A stretch of DNA of 64,000 bases from Maniola hyperantus (lineage: Eukaryota > Arthropoda > Insecta > Lepidoptera > Nymphalidae): the NCBI RefSeq assembly GCF_902806685.2, contig NC_048555.1, positions 4,588,001 to 4,652,000 on the forward strand, in the 5' to 3' direction. The position numbers and the translations under genes are program-made. How positions within the stretch are numbered: position 1 is the first letter of the stretch; the number at the start of each line of letters is the position of its first letter. The notes below the pieces were generated by a model. It was not told the DNA's origin. It worked only from the letters and a program-made list of their open reading frames with translations, and did not search any database. Positions 56,801 to 63,915 of this stretch are shown here, one piece after another.

Positions 56801-59225
56801 TCATTCTTGTTTGCAGCAACCTTGTTATGATGCTATTATGACCAATTTACAGGCTATTACCTACTATACTCCCTCGTGTATTGTCGACGCCACAGTCAGT
56901 TTAGTTAGATATTGGATAGTGAGGGACTTTTTATTTCAGCCATAATAGAGTCTGTTTAACTTCATAATAAAGAGGCGCGTTCCGTGCTTTTTTAAATTTT
57001 ATTTTACACAAGTATTTTTTCACGTTCTGCTTATTATGGCCTCAATCCCAACCCTCCAATGAATTCGTTATACCTATACACGAAGCTTATAAGTACTAGA
57101 ATGTGACAGGGCAATCGGGCTATGAGCCGGGGGGACGCCCCGAACACCCGCACGTCACCCGCGTTATCCCGCACCGGCTGTGAGGGCCGTGCGGGCACAC
57201 GAGTAGATATTTTTATTTATGTATTTGTTTATACAGCATGTAGTCTAGGTATAGGTACCTATTCTCTCCTAATTCCCGTGTCCCTGTTTTTGTAGCATAT
57301 TGGTTTGTATAACCCAGTGTAACCGACCCTTAGCCATTACTGCCCGGAGCCAGCCCACAAACCTTTATTGACTGTAAAAGGGATCACTCTACTAATGGTT
57401 TGCTAGCGCCCAGCAGCTACATTGTAAGACATTTCCCTTTATCCGGTAATTGGTTTTATCATGGTATCAAATTTGGATAGATTTAAACTGCTTTATCCAT
57501 ACTTTCAGCAGGGAGAAGTGGCGAATGCTTGTGAGGCGCATAACATCTGCTCCAAAAAACGTCATTTCGTGATGACCATGACCCCTCTGGTCAGAGTGCT
57601 ACGCCGAAGAAGAAGACGATCCATACTTTGCAGGAGCATAATCTAGGCGCTCATCGCATTAAGAATAAATAAGATCTCAAGATTAACCCCTATCATTATT
57701 GAAAGGGGTCGCGACCCGACGCGATGCACTGGGTCAATCTATCATTTTGTAACCTTATAACGCCTGAACCACTGAACCGATCTTGATATAATTTGGCACA
57801 GTATTAGCTTGCGATCTGGAGATGGCTATAATACCTACTCGTAGTAAAAGGTAAAGCCACCTGGGTGCCGGCAGGTGCACTTCGACCGGCGTTGTGCCAG
57901 ATCGTTATTTCATGCACATGCAAACCATCGAGCCAACTCCTTTCGGTGGTGTTCCCACTAGATTTAAACATGGGGTTCATCAAGGGGCAGATCAACAAAT
58001 TCCTGAAAGGCCGGCAGCGCATGAGCAGTTCCTCTGGGGCTGCAAATATTCATGAGTGGCGGAAGGTAATCATTTAACAATATCAGGTGGCCCGCTTCCT
58101 CGTTATTTTCATTAATAAAAAGTAAAAACCTAACGAATTTGGGTCCACCTCTTAACCCATTGCAGATTATGGATTTGTTAATAAACCGTTCATCAGTCCT
58201 AAGACCTTAGGCTTATCAATCCTGAGGTGATGATTAATTAGAGACTCAATTCGCCGTTAAGCGTTACGGTAGCCATCTGGGACAAGACATTTAAAATATT
58301 GCTCTGAAATTCCAAACTCCTCATTCCCAGTTCATTTGAAATTTATAGCATTCCAAAGTTTGAAAGCCCTGGTCAGAGAGGTGTCACGTGCCTACTAGAG
58401 GCGGTGATGTTGCAAAACGGCCTCAGCAGAACTGTTGAACTAGAGGAGCAATCGGAGGTACTTTTTGTCAGTTAATAGATTGGTTAAGCCATACTTCTAT
58501 ATCCATACTAATTTTATAAATGCGAAAGTGTGTCTGTCTGTCTGTCTGTTAGCTTTTCACGGCCCAAAAATTTAACCGATTATGATGAAATTTGGTACAG
58601 GGTTAGCTTACATCCCGGGGAAGGACATAGGCAAGTTTATTCCTGAAAATCAAAGACTTTCCACGAGATTTAAAAAAAAACCTAAATCCACGCAGACGAA
58701 GTCGCGGGCATCATCTAGTAATTTAATAATCCGGCTATTTATAACTAGTAGGTCGTCTAACGCAATGAAAATGTACCGTAATATAATGTCTATGAGTAAG
58801 TACTAAAAATTAATTAAAAGCTTAGTTATTAGCTTTGTTATCATTTGGGTGAGCGGGTTTTTTTTTATGCCTAATGGATTCATCTTGGCCTATTTAACTC
58901 ATTGGCAGGGACGCATCACAACTAAAGTAAAAGGGCTTCAAAGGCGATTGGGCATTTACATGAAACTAGTTTTGGAAAGATACCGCATAAAAGCTCAAGT
59001 ATTCAGAGTGCTCTTAATGAGTTCATGGCAGTAAAAATAAAGGGGAAACAAACTTAACACGTGAACCGAGGCGCAGTGCGACGCATAAATAAATAAATAA
59101 ATAATTGACTATGACTATGACTCTTTAAACTATCTCTCAGTAGAAAATTTTGACAATACAAACTCACCCTATTGAAGCCAGCTTCCAAATAAGGTAGTAC
59201 GGCGAAATCATCTTTGAGATACGCA
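38709..59225 (-). CDS. Pde8: PDE8-type cyclic nucleotide phosphodiesterase, 11 exons, 5' end outside window
   Basis: Exons in gene order: 59225-59168, 52139-51972, 50252-50100, 47857-47681, 43384-43292, 42752-42501, 41989-41773, 40945-40764, 39570-39437, 39154-39000, 38878-38709. PDE8 enzymes hydrolyse cAMP with high affinity and resist common inhibitors. The catalytic domain is complete: [11 protein letters not shown] (catalytic His), AHDIDHPG (metal site), [33 protein letters not shown] and [18 protein letters not shown] (the invariant Gln). [10 protein letters not shown] in the first visible exon matches the receiver-like region of human PDE8 (MPFISAGFTR). The linker exon carries RRGSLDV and LRRTSLAKL, both RRxS sites that PKA could phosphorylate. 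The PAS core is not visible. Match to PDE8 is clearly better than to other PDE families I can recall. Confidence 0.94.
39000..39154 (-). CDS. Pde8: PDE8 catalytic exon 5 (invariant Gln)
   Basis: Acceptor GTTATTTTCAG precedes 39154; donor GTGAGA follows 39000. It encodes [36 protein letters not shown] and [15 protein letters not shown]. The Gln in SIPRSQI clamps the purine ring in PDEs. Confidence 0.95.
39437..39570 (-). CDS. Pde8: PDE8 catalytic exon 4 (KCADVSN)
   Basis: Acceptor TTGCACCCACAG precedes 39570; donor GTTAGT follows 39437. It encodes [36 protein letters not shown] and KFAFEWAR. The Asp in KCADVSN is a metal ligand. The last Arg codon is split with the next exon (WARRIAEEYF). Confidence 0.95.
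39811..40763 (-). repeat. Tandem array of exon-derived units (129-bp period) in PDE8 intron
   Basis: On the minus strand the 3' half of the PDE8 exon at 40764-40945 plus 45 bases after its donor is repeated. GTTGACGAAC (plus-strand landmark) starts at 40815 (exon itself), 40686, 40557, 40428, 40299 and 40170, an exact 129-base step. Diverged copies lie at 40056, 39936 and 39816 (steps 114, 120, 120). Each near unit encodes [28 protein letters not shown] and then a GTGAGT donor. The three most distant units carry stops and an ATAGGTACC insertion, and two have GCGAGT in place of the donor. No unit shows an acceptor in phase, so the array should be spliced out as intron. Confidence 0.92.
40764..40945 (-). 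CDS. Pde8: PDE8 catalytic exon 3, source of a tandem array
   Basis: Acceptor ATTATCTCTAG precedes 40945; donor GTGAGT follows 40764. It encodes [54 protein letters not shown] and DGMQCD. The first half matches human CNIFKNMERNDY and [11 protein letters not shown]. The 3' half is copied about eight times downstream. This copy is the functional one because it alone has an acceptor and an intact 5' half. Confidence 0.95.
40946..41772 (-). other. Pde8: PDE8 intron
   Basis: It contains the palindromic MITE at 41520-41702. The rest is unique AT-rich sequence with no exon seen. Confidence 0.8.
41520..41702. mobile_element. Palindromic MITE, family 'ACATCGACC' variant
   Basis: GGCGGGAAATATTGCCCATC at the left pairs with GATGGGCAATATTTCCTGCC at the right; GTTGTCTCTGTCGTTGAGAC follows the family pattern. 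Confidence 0.8.
41773..41989 (-). CDS. Pde8: PDE8 catalytic exon 2 (HDIDHPG)
   Basis: Acceptor CATCTTTCAG precedes 41989; donor GTAAGT follows 41773. It encodes [36 protein letters not shown] and [18 protein letters not shown]. HDxDHPG supplies metal ligands. It ends with one base of a split Asn codon. Confidence 0.95.
42150..42390 (-). mobile_element. LINE 3' fragment beside a GC-rich MITE
   Basis: 42150-42245 is a reversed LINE end (GGTCTCTTGTAGGGACTGCC, TTGCGCCGTTTGAAACCAGC). 42250-42390 is the CGCGACAGGTTGA MITE (CGCGACAGGTTGAAATGG, GTGCGGGCGAGCACGGGTGA). Both lie in a PDE8 intron. Confidence 0.65.
42501..42752 (-). CDS. Pde8: PDE8 catalytic exon 1 (HNSTHAAD)
   Basis: Acceptor GTATTTGCAG precedes 42752; donor GTGAGT follows 42501. 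It is 84 codons, phase 0. It encodes [36 protein letters not shown] and [14 protein letters not shown], matching human WDFDIFELE and [12 protein letters not shown]. The first His of the last motif is the general acid in PDEs. Confidence 0.95.
43292..43384 (-). CDS. Pde8: PDE8 short linker exon
   Basis: Acceptor TTTTCCACCAG precedes 43384; donor GTAAGC follows 43292. It is 31 codons, phase 0: [18 protein letters not shown] then [13 protein letters not shown]. It has little similarity outside insects that I can recall, but phase, splice sites and position support it. RRSS is another possible phosphorylation site. Skipping it would keep the frame. Confidence 0.75.
44020..44193 (+). mobile_element. 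Helitron-like family C
   Basis: CTCTATAATATAAAAATGAA, CGCAAATCTCGAGAACCGCC and GGATGGTTCTTACGGAGAGA lead to GGGCAGCTAGT. It abuts the next element. Confidence 0.6.
44195..44790. mobile_element. GC-rich element with TGTACGCACCT ends (copy 2)
   Basis: GGTCTGTACGCACCTAAGCT at the left and AGCTCAGGTGCGTACAGATC at the right are inverted over about 30 bases. The interior is almost identical to 19441-20025. No transposase. The target-site duplication is unclear, possibly TA or TTA. Confidence 0.8.
45286..45345 (-). mobile_element. Helitron-like family A end fragment
   Basis: CCGTCTAGTAGTTTGATAGA, TCAGTCAGTCACCTTTTCC and TTTTATATATTA are the 5' end of family A. Confidence 0.55.
45351..45740 (+). 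repeat. Direct duplication, period about 250 bp
   Basis: AGCTCTTGGAGTATT, GCCCCAAA, ATGCAGCCA and CACACGATCGAGAATTTCGT occur at 45351-45485 and again at 45605-45735. It probably belongs to the retroelement ending at 46100. Confidence 0.7.
45790..46100 (+). mobile_element. LINE 3' end (reverse transcriptase C-terminus)
   Basis: It encodes [40 protein letters not shown] and [18 protein letters not shown], then a GAAGAAGAAGAA tail. This is a known type of lepidopteran LINE end. A shorter relative lies at 57505-57620. Confidence 0.75.
47681..47857 (-). CDS. Pde8: PDE8 exon, linker before catalytic domain
   Basis: Acceptor TTCTGTCCCAG precedes 47857; donor GTAAGT follows 47681. It is 59 codons, phase 0. 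It encodes [18 protein letters not shown], then [18 protein letters not shown] and [13 protein letters not shown], aligning with human LDRVLEILRTTELYSPQ and NDLVGGLMS. Confidence 0.92.
47945..48085. mobile_element. MITE, family 'ACATCGACC', right arm partly lost
   Basis: GAAAATAATACACATCGACC, TTGTCTCTGTCGTTGAGACC and GAAATCTCATTCTAAAGG match the family. Confidence 0.7.
48135..48345 (-). other. Unexplained GC-rich 70-codon ORF on the PDE8 strand
   Basis: It reads [20 protein letters not shown], then [20 protein letters not shown] and later [17 protein letters not shown], and meets a weak GTGTAG donor-like site in phase 0. The next PDE8 exon (47857) also begins in phase 0. No family is recognised. 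It may be an alternative first exon or a chance ORF. Confidence 0.2.
48924..49309. mobile_element. MITE with CTATACAGGATGTAAC ends
   Basis: CTATACAGGATGTAACTAGA and ACGCTAGCAAAAAC at the left pair with GTTTTTGCTAGCGCTCTGGT and AACAGCCTGTATAG at the right. The interior matches 3073-3275. Confidence 0.75.
49480..50098 (-). pseudogene. Degenerate copies of the PDE8 linker exon, one split by a MITE
   Basis: In gene order: a 5'-half copy at about 50060-50002, a MITE (50001-49661), then the 3'-half at 49660-49600 with its GTAAAT donor. Joined in the homologous frame it reads [14 protein letters not shown] then [17 protein letters not shown], against [15 protein letters not shown] and [17 protein letters not shown] in the real exon, with a TAG just upstream. 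A second, more decayed 5'-half copy follows at about 49570-49490. Without the MITE the period is about 150 bases. Intron sequence just after the donor (TTCGTATGCAAG) is duplicated too. Confidence 0.8.
49661..50001. mobile_element. hAT-like MITE with 8-bp direct repeat
   Basis: A 341-bp element is flanked by the direct repeat TCTTACGC at 49653-49660 and 50002-50009. Its ends are inverted repeats of about 65 bases: both arms share TAAGTCCC, then GTCATCGGACAAAATGAGAC, then a CATAGAAC block. It has no coding capacity. The 8-bp duplication suggests the hAT group, although an inner TA...TA reading (mariner-like) is also possible. Confidence 0.75.
50100..50252 (-). CDS. Pde8: PDE8 linker exon with two RRxS sites
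   Basis: Donor GTAAAT follows 50100. The acceptor is uncertain: TATGCGAG before 50252 gives phase 0 (51 codons, [12 protein letters not shown]...), while GGACAG before 50232 gives a 133-nt exon needing a phase-2 partner. Either way it encodes [19 protein letters not shown] then [17 protein letters not shown], matching human RRKGSLDVKAVASR and SMTIEAPITKV. The RRGS and RRTS strings are candidate PKA sites. Degenerate copies of this exon lie at 49480-50098. Confidence 0.85.
50488..50770 (-). repeat. Direct repeat in an unclassified element
   Basis: CGCTGCTAACC.GAGCGCTTCC and CGTGGACCATCTTCTGGC occur twice about 200 bases apart. The minus-strand ORF ([18 protein letters not shown]) resembles sequence I associate with lepidopteran retroelements, but the class is uncertain. 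Confidence 0.5.
51430..51775 (+). mobile_element. tRNA-derived SINE, diverged head
   Basis: GGGGTTCAATTTCGGGAACG (box B-like), TTGAGAGTTCTTCATAATG, GGTGTGTGAAGTCTGCTAAT and TAATAGGTTGACGATGATGA mark head, body and tail. Confidence 0.7.
51769..51985 (-). repeat. Tandem duplication covering the donor of the PDE8 PAS-start exon
   Basis: The plus-strand segment 51918-51985 (GATGAATAAGTTACAAGTAG ... AACTAACAAGTATCCG) is repeated at 51769-51840 with few changes, a step near 149 bases. The first segment includes the last bases of the exon at 51972-52139 and its GTTAGT donor. The other copy keeps the same donor-like ATACTT/GTTAGT on the minus strand. A SINE tail lies between them. Confidence 0.75.
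51972..52139 (-). CDS. Pde8: PDE8 exon, start of PAS region
   Basis: Acceptor GTGATTGCAG precedes 52139; donor GTTAGT follows 51972. It is 56 codons, phase 0. It encodes [16 protein letters not shown], an alanine-rich helix, then [18 protein letters not shown], aligning with human LENSEDAIEITSEDRFIQ at the PAS start. The alanine run is lineage-specific as far as I can tell. The donor end is duplicated at 51769-51840. Confidence 0.82.
52210..52430 (-). mobile_element. Helitron-like family B
   Basis: CTAGATGATGCCCGCGACTT, CTTTCCGGGATAAAAAGTAG, AAATCGGTTAAACTGCTGGG and CACGCTTTCGCATGTATAAC are present in order. Confidence 0.65.
52506..52728 (-). mobile_element. Helitron-like family A, near full length
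   Basis: AGCTTATGCTTGCGACTTCA, CCCCCTTAGGGGTTGAATTT, CAGTAGTTTGAGCTGTACGT and CCTTTTATATATTTAGA. Confidence 0.7.
53410..53640 (+). mobile_element. Helitron-like family A, full length
   Basis: It begins TCTTAAATATATAATAGGAA, has six ACTG units, and ends CGCGGGCGAAGTCGCGAGCA, TAAGCTAGT. TC start and hairpin plus CTAGT end fit a non-autonomous Helitron. Confidence 0.7.
53965..54050. mobile_element. GC-rich MITE half copy
   Basis: AGCGCGGGTGACGTGCGGGT and TGCTATCTCGACCTGTCGCG match the right half of the family. Confidence 0.65.
54546..54730 (-). mobile_element. Helitron-like family B
   Basis: CTAGTAGATGATGCCCGCGA, GGGAACTCTTTGATTTTCAA and CAAATTTCGTCAAAATCGG are present. Confidence 0.65.
55010..55215 (-). 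repeat. Reversed SINE-like repeat (as at 2527 and 10098)
   Basis: CAAGTCAGCCCGGGACTGCA, GGAAGCGGGCTAACCTGGAA and TGGTTTCTACACGGCATCGT match. Confidence 0.6.
55250..55595 (+). mobile_element. MITE (55250-55405) followed by a SINE body (55395-55595)
   Basis: The MITE matches 23310-23460. The SINE has CTGCATGCCTGAGAGTTCAC, CTTGGCCAGCGTGGTGGACC and GGTAGTTGATGATGATGAT, without its head. Confidence 0.65.
56550..56760. mobile_element. Half copy of the fold-back family
   Basis: TTATTTTATAAAAGCTGAAA, CCCCAACACCGGGAGGAACG and AATCTTACGTCAAAGTATAA match the left arm of 14415-14900. Confidence 0.7.
57098..57200. mobile_element. GC-rich MITE with lost right arm
   Basis: TGTGACAGGGCAATCGGGCT, CGCCCCGAACACCCGCACGT and TTATCCCGCACCGGCTGTG match. 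It abuts a CACACGAGTAGATAT motif. Confidence 0.65.
57505..58110 (+). mobile_element. LINE fragments
   Basis: 57505-57620 matches the LINE end at 45960-46100 (CAGGGAGAAGTGGCGAATGC, GAAGAAGAAGACG). 57850-58110 ends GAGTGGCGGAAGGTAATCAT, CAGGTGGCCCGCTTCC, another common LINE tail. Confidence 0.6.
58505..58722 (+). mobile_element. Helitron-like family B, near full length
   Basis: It begins TTTATAAATGCGAAAGTGTG with (TGTC)n and ends AGACGAAGTCGCGGGCATCA, TCTAGT. Confidence 0.65.
59168..59225 (-). CDS. Pde8: PDE8 exon, receiver-like N-terminal region
   Basis: Read on the minus strand, acceptor TTTGTTTCAG precedes 59225 and donor GTGAGT follows 59168. It encodes [19 protein letters not shown], aligning with human ELSVMPFISAGFTR. 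The first base completes a codon from an upstream exon that I could not find before 64000. Confidence 0.8.
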
Positions 59226-60064
59226 CTGAAACAAAGAAAATACGTGTTAAAATATACAGTTTATAAAGGATGATAGTTGACGTAGGCTTGCTAAGCCCTT
59301 GGGGTTTGGATACACAACACTGTAAGGCAGAACGACGCGACGGAACGTGTACGCGCGCGTTCAATGTGTGTATCTACCATTAAGTTTCCGACGCGTGTTA
59401 AGGCTTATAATTATTCTCGTATTTCAATATCTGATATCCTTTAATAACACAATAATTAGAATTAAAGCCTTTGTTAGATGAAACGAATAATGTGTAGATA
59501 CCTACTTTCGAGTAAATATCTTACTCGTGCCATCCATTTTATTACATCAGTAATATCACAGTGTATGTAAATATGTATTTGATGTAGCGATGGGCGATTG
59601 TTGCAAAGAAACCATTCGAATAAATCGAACAATTGAACAATCGATTGTCGTTTATAGCTTCTAGCTTCTAGCTTGTTCATTCAAAAAACATTCGACAATC
59701 GCTAGTTCGATTCGTTGTCAGTGATGATTCGTTCAGTTGTTAGATTCGCTCGATTGTTTTTAAACTCTATTCGTATGCATCGTGAGCCTTGATGTTTGCG
59801 TACGAGTCGGCTTTATTATCGTAGCACTTACACACCTGAACGATGAATCCATAATATCTACTCATGTGCCAGCACAGCCACTAACTACGTAAAATAATAA
59901 TGTTTGTTCTGTCGATTTGTGCTAGTTGGTAAATCCCTCCCCCGTCTTGCCCCTTGTCTCGCATGAAGGATCTAAATAGACGTCTCCGTCGACCGACTGT
60001 ATTCAGTATCTCTTTAGGCTGCGGTAATAGGTACTATCCGTCAGCTCAAAGACTTCTCTGTCTA

Positions 60065-60096
60065 CAGCCGCACTCAGGCTGAGATCTGAGTGCGGC
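60065..60096. repeat. Hairpin with 12-bp stem
   Basis: AGCCGCACTCAG and CTGAGTGCGGCT pair exactly around an 8-base loop. Confidence 0.75.
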
Positions 60097-60744
60097 TGCT
60101 AGTTCCGAGTACGCTCACATGACGCTCACTGCTGCTATCAGCAGCGCCAAAACGGCGAAAATCAGCAGATAGGCAATTCAAAGGCAAGTCCGGCGTAGGT
60201 AGGTAGGTAGACTTGTAATAGTCAGAGGTCAGTATAGGTATGATACGAACTAATATGATTGGCATGATAGGTTTTGTCATCAAAAAAATGTGTATTGTGT
60301 AAACCTTTCACAACTAAACGGCTGTGACATCACTCGTACACATTTCACGAAGCTAATTATTTCCGAGTAAGTACCTAACCACTAGGGACGTTATCTACTA
60401 ACTAGGTGGGTTTACGCCATTTACTTACTACGTAATACATCGCACGTATAATAACTATTTTATCCTTGACATCCCTAATTAATTACATTTCGTATAATGT
60501 TTATTATATATATTATTATTATTATATATATTATTATTATGTTATATAAGTACTTAGTTTCACCAGCGCTCGATTTAAATTTAACTCTGTTTATTTTTAA
60601 AGAAAATGTTTAAAATATAGGAAATAGGAATTAAGAAAAAATTTAAGCACAATCTCGAATTTACATCTAAGTTTGATATTACACTCCCAATATGGCGGTG
60701 CTCTTTTCATTTGACACCCATAATAAAGAAATATATAAATTAAA

Positions 60745-60850
60745 GGAGTGAGCTTAAAGGTCGCCGGTTCAAACCCCACCTGTTTCATTACTGGCGTACC
60801 TACTCTCAGCACAAGCTTTACGCTTAGCTGGAGGGGATAGGGGAAGATCA
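60745..60850 (+). mobile_element. tRNA-Phe-like SINE, truncated head
   Basis: GGTCGCCGGTTCAAACCCCA, GCGTACCTACTCTCAGCACA and TAGCTGGAGGGGATAGGGGA match the reverse of 5765-5925. Confidence 0.65.
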
Positions 60851-60874
60851 ACATGATTAATATTGTTTTTTAAA

Positions 60875-61310
60875 GAAACAAGTGCGAGTCAGGCTCGCGC
60901 AATGAGGGGTCCGTACTACAGTCATATTTTTTCGACATTTTGCACGATAATTCAAAAACTACGATACATAAAAATAAATAAAAATCTGTTTAGAATGCAC
61001 AGGTTTCCCAGGCACCTTTCATATGATGCCCCACTGGATATAGTTATCTTACTTAGAAAATGGAAAATACTAATTATAGTTTATGACCACAATTTTTTTT
61101 TGTGTAACCACAAATTCACGGTTTTCAGATTTTTCCTCGAATGTCAGCCATAAGGTCTTATAGGTATTACCTACCTGCCAAATTTCATGTTTCTAGGTCA
61201 ACGGGAAGTAGGTACCCTGTAGGTTTCTTGACAGACAGACAGACAGACAGACAACAAAGTGATCCTATAAAGGTTCCGTTTTTCCTTTTGAGGTCCCCTA
61301 AAACCCTAAA
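60875..61310 (+). repeat. AGGGTTCCGTA family, long copy
   Basis: AAGTGCGAGTCAGGCTCGCG, TGATGCCCCACTGGATATAG and TCAACGGGAAGTAGGTACCC run parallel to 15655-16065. Confidence 0.65.
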
Positions 61311-61559
61311 AAGGAAATAATAGGAACACGGGAAGCAAATTGGAAGCAAACATCAGGGGTGATGAGGTTTCCAGCTCAATGGCCCGAGAGCGACAAAATT
61401 CCAGACAAAAACCTTTATCAAAAAATATGCTCTTATAAAGTACAGTACAGAATATCGAAAAGCTTTCAATATAGTATATTTTAATTAACATGAGTATAGA
61501 GTACTGCGAGCTCAATTCAGTGGTCTGTTATTTCAATTTTAAAATATGGTCTTATTTTA

Positions 61560-61880
61560 AGAGTTCCGTTTTAGGTACCTCAAGAGGAAAAAATCCTTAT
61601 ATATTAAATTATCCCCACTTTCCTGTCTCTCTGTCTGTCCGTCTGTCCTTTTGTCGTGTCTGTCAAGAAAATCTATAGGGTACTTCATGTTGGCCTAGAA
61701 TCATGATATTTGGCAGGTAGGTAGGTCTTAATATAGCACAAGTAAAATGAAAAATGCAAAACCGTGAATTTGTGGTTATATCACAAGAAAAAAATGTTAG
61801 AAGTTCGTGCCCGGGATCGAATCCCCGACCTCTGAATAGAAGGAGGACGTCCTAACCACTAGGCTATCACAGCTTCACTA
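61560..61880 (-). repeat. Reversed AGGGTTCCGTA copy next to a tRNA-Arg SINE head
   Basis: 61560-61790 has GTGTCTGTCAAGAAAATCTA and CCTAGAATCATGATATTTGG. 61795-61880 on the minus strand has GATAGCCTAGTGGTTAGGAC and GGGGATTCGATCCCGGGCAC, a SINE head. Confidence 0.65.
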
Positions 61881-62469
61881 GGCTAGGTTTTAATTATAAC
61901 AATGAATTATTATTATTTAATAAACATAATATTGAGGTCGAGATTATGTATTATTTCATTTTTATACCTACATGGACGCAACACAATATTTGCCCTCAGG
62001 ATTATATTCATATTCAAACATCGTAACATCGCGATCGTCTACGCCTATGAATACAGTGTACGGAAAATGCTTAGAAAAGATTATACCTACATAGGTATAA
62101 ACGGCATACCTAGACATGGATGGCAGGTTTCGAGCTTTGAATATGAATACAGCTGAATAGTCTCGATGGTAAGCGTTTTTGTGAAAACCTTGTATTTTAT
62201 TTGTTCCTTTTATAATTTCTAAGCTTCAAAAAGATTTTACGTTGAATGGGTGGTCGGCCATCATTTAAGTCGCAATACGAGTTAACGAGTGTGGAAGTAA
62301 TTTGCATTTTACTTTCAGACTTCAGTCAGTCACCTGCAATGCAAGCAATTAGGTCGTAGCGTTTGTTAGTGCCTAGTTCCGCTATATACCGCTATATAAG
62401 TACCATGTGCATGTTTAATTATATAACTTAAGCTGAAGATTGAGTTGTAATATTTTAGTGTAATGTATC

Positions 62470-62750
62470 GAGTTGTTGTAACTCAAACCAAAGACTGACT
62501 TGTAACGTTAGTTTGTAATTATCATTCGCGGCGAGCGCCGGGTGCGCGTCTTTTCGCGAACTTTCGCGAACGCGAACGCGACATTACAAGTCAGTGCAGG
62601 TTTGTCATTTTGAGTAAAAATGGAGCACACTTGAGCCAAGTCCTCGAATTACAAATATGTACACGCTACAAGTCAGTCTGTGTCGCCGCATTGTAACAAG
62701 ACTGCCTCGAATGCTACATTACAAACAAAAGGTACAAGTCAGTCTCTAGC
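62470..62750. repeat. Unclassified element with four CTGACTTGTA motifs
   Basis: GACTGACTTGTAACG at 62492 faces three inverted copies: TTACAAGTCAGTG (62584), TACAAGTCAGTCTG (62668) and TACAAGTCAGTCTC (62732). Between them is a GC palindrome block (CGCGAACTTTCGCGAACGCG). Confidence 0.55.
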
Positions 62751-62859
62751 TTTGGATATAGAAGTTTGAGATTGCAGCTTGTAAAATTACGCACTGGTGC
62801 TCCTCACACCTGAGTGTGTGAAACATGATCTATTATAGAAGATGCAACAAACTACACAA

Positions 62860-63115
62860 TATTTGCCCTTTAGGGTTAGGTTGCCTGTCCACTGGTGCGG
62901 AGCTAGGTAGCGGAGCGGAGCGAGAAAGTGATGTGGAGTGGAGTTGCGGACTGTATCTGTCCATAGACGCGGAGCTAGGTAGCGGAGTGGAGCGAGAAAG
63001 TATACGTTAGTACCACATATTCTGTGGTAATGCGGAGGAGTTGCGGACTGTGTTTTGTGTTTTTCCATATGCGGAGCTAGCCCCGCTCCGCTTTCCCGCT
63101 CCGCTAGAATGATCT
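62860..63115. repeat. GCGGAGC-rich repeat with flanking direct repeats
   Basis: GCGGAGCTAGGTAGCGGAG occurs at 62896 and again about 72 bases on; CCCCGCTCCGCTTTCCCGCT is the inverted form at 63080. GATCTA..ATAGAAGAT flanks both sides (62827 and 63112). Confidence 0.55.
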
Positions 63116-63654
63116 AAATAGAAGATCCAATAAACTAGCCTAGGGATATTCCGTAAATTCCGAAACGCAACTTATGTATATACCTGTACCTCTCATCCCC
63201 TTGTTGACTATACGGCATCGTATCGAAATACTATAAAGTGATTAGCTATATGATGATCCAAGTCTAGGGAGGAAGGGGGTGTAGATGATAAAGACAGGGA
63301 GGCAGTTCTCTGTTTGCACACTTGACTTATCGAGTTTCTACCTCAATACGTCCTAATAATTCTCTGCAAGCTCGATTTGCGTGAAGGAAATTTGCATATT
63401 TCGTAGAAGGCTAGTTGATAGAGAACAGGTTAAAGATTATGTAGATTATTACTTTGTGTACTCATGCTTGTCTTCTTCAGTGTCATGCTTCAATAGCCTT
63501 ATGCTAAAGGACATCATGTTTGGAATACAAATATTTCAACACAAAGCTTAAAACTAGGCTTAAATCAAAGCGGATATCTAGCCTTGGTTTCCTTTGAGAT
63601 TAGGCCATATGGAAGCCGTCAGGCTTTTGCATAAACCCACTAGATTTGCCCATG

Positions 63655-63915
63655 GCACATCCATTTAACTTATTTTAACGAAATTTGGTACAGAGATATA
63701 GCTTGCATCCCGGGGAAGGGATTTTTAAAAAACCCTAAAAGGTCATGGGCGGCGGTAATCACTCAATATCAGGTGACCCACCTGCTCGTTTGCTCGCTAT
63801 TTTTATTCAAAAAAAAGTTGCGGACGTTATCTATTCGGTAAAAAGATGGCCTACGTTTTATTCCGGAAGATTTAAAAAACTTAGATTCACGCGGACGAAA
63901 TCGTCGACATCATCT
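63655..63915 (+). mobile_element. Helitron-like family B with a nested LINE tail
   Basis: ACGAAATTTGGTACAGAGAT and CATCCCGGGGAAGGGATTTT begin a family B copy, which resumes with ATTCCGGAAGATTTAAAAAA and CACGCGGACGAAATCG. Between them, 63744-63812 is a LINE-type tail (GGGCGGCGGTAATCACTCAA). Confidence 0.5.

Larger units (their letters stand above)
52140..59167 (-). other. Pde8: 7-kb PDE8 intron
   Basis: It is filled with Helitron-like copies (52210-52430, 52506-52728, 53410-53640, 54546-54730, 58505-58722), MITEs (53965-54050, 55250-55405, 56550-56760, 57098-57200), SINEs (55010-55215, 55395-55595) and LINE pieces (57505-57620, 57850-58110). Between them I see nothing. Confidence 0.75.
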
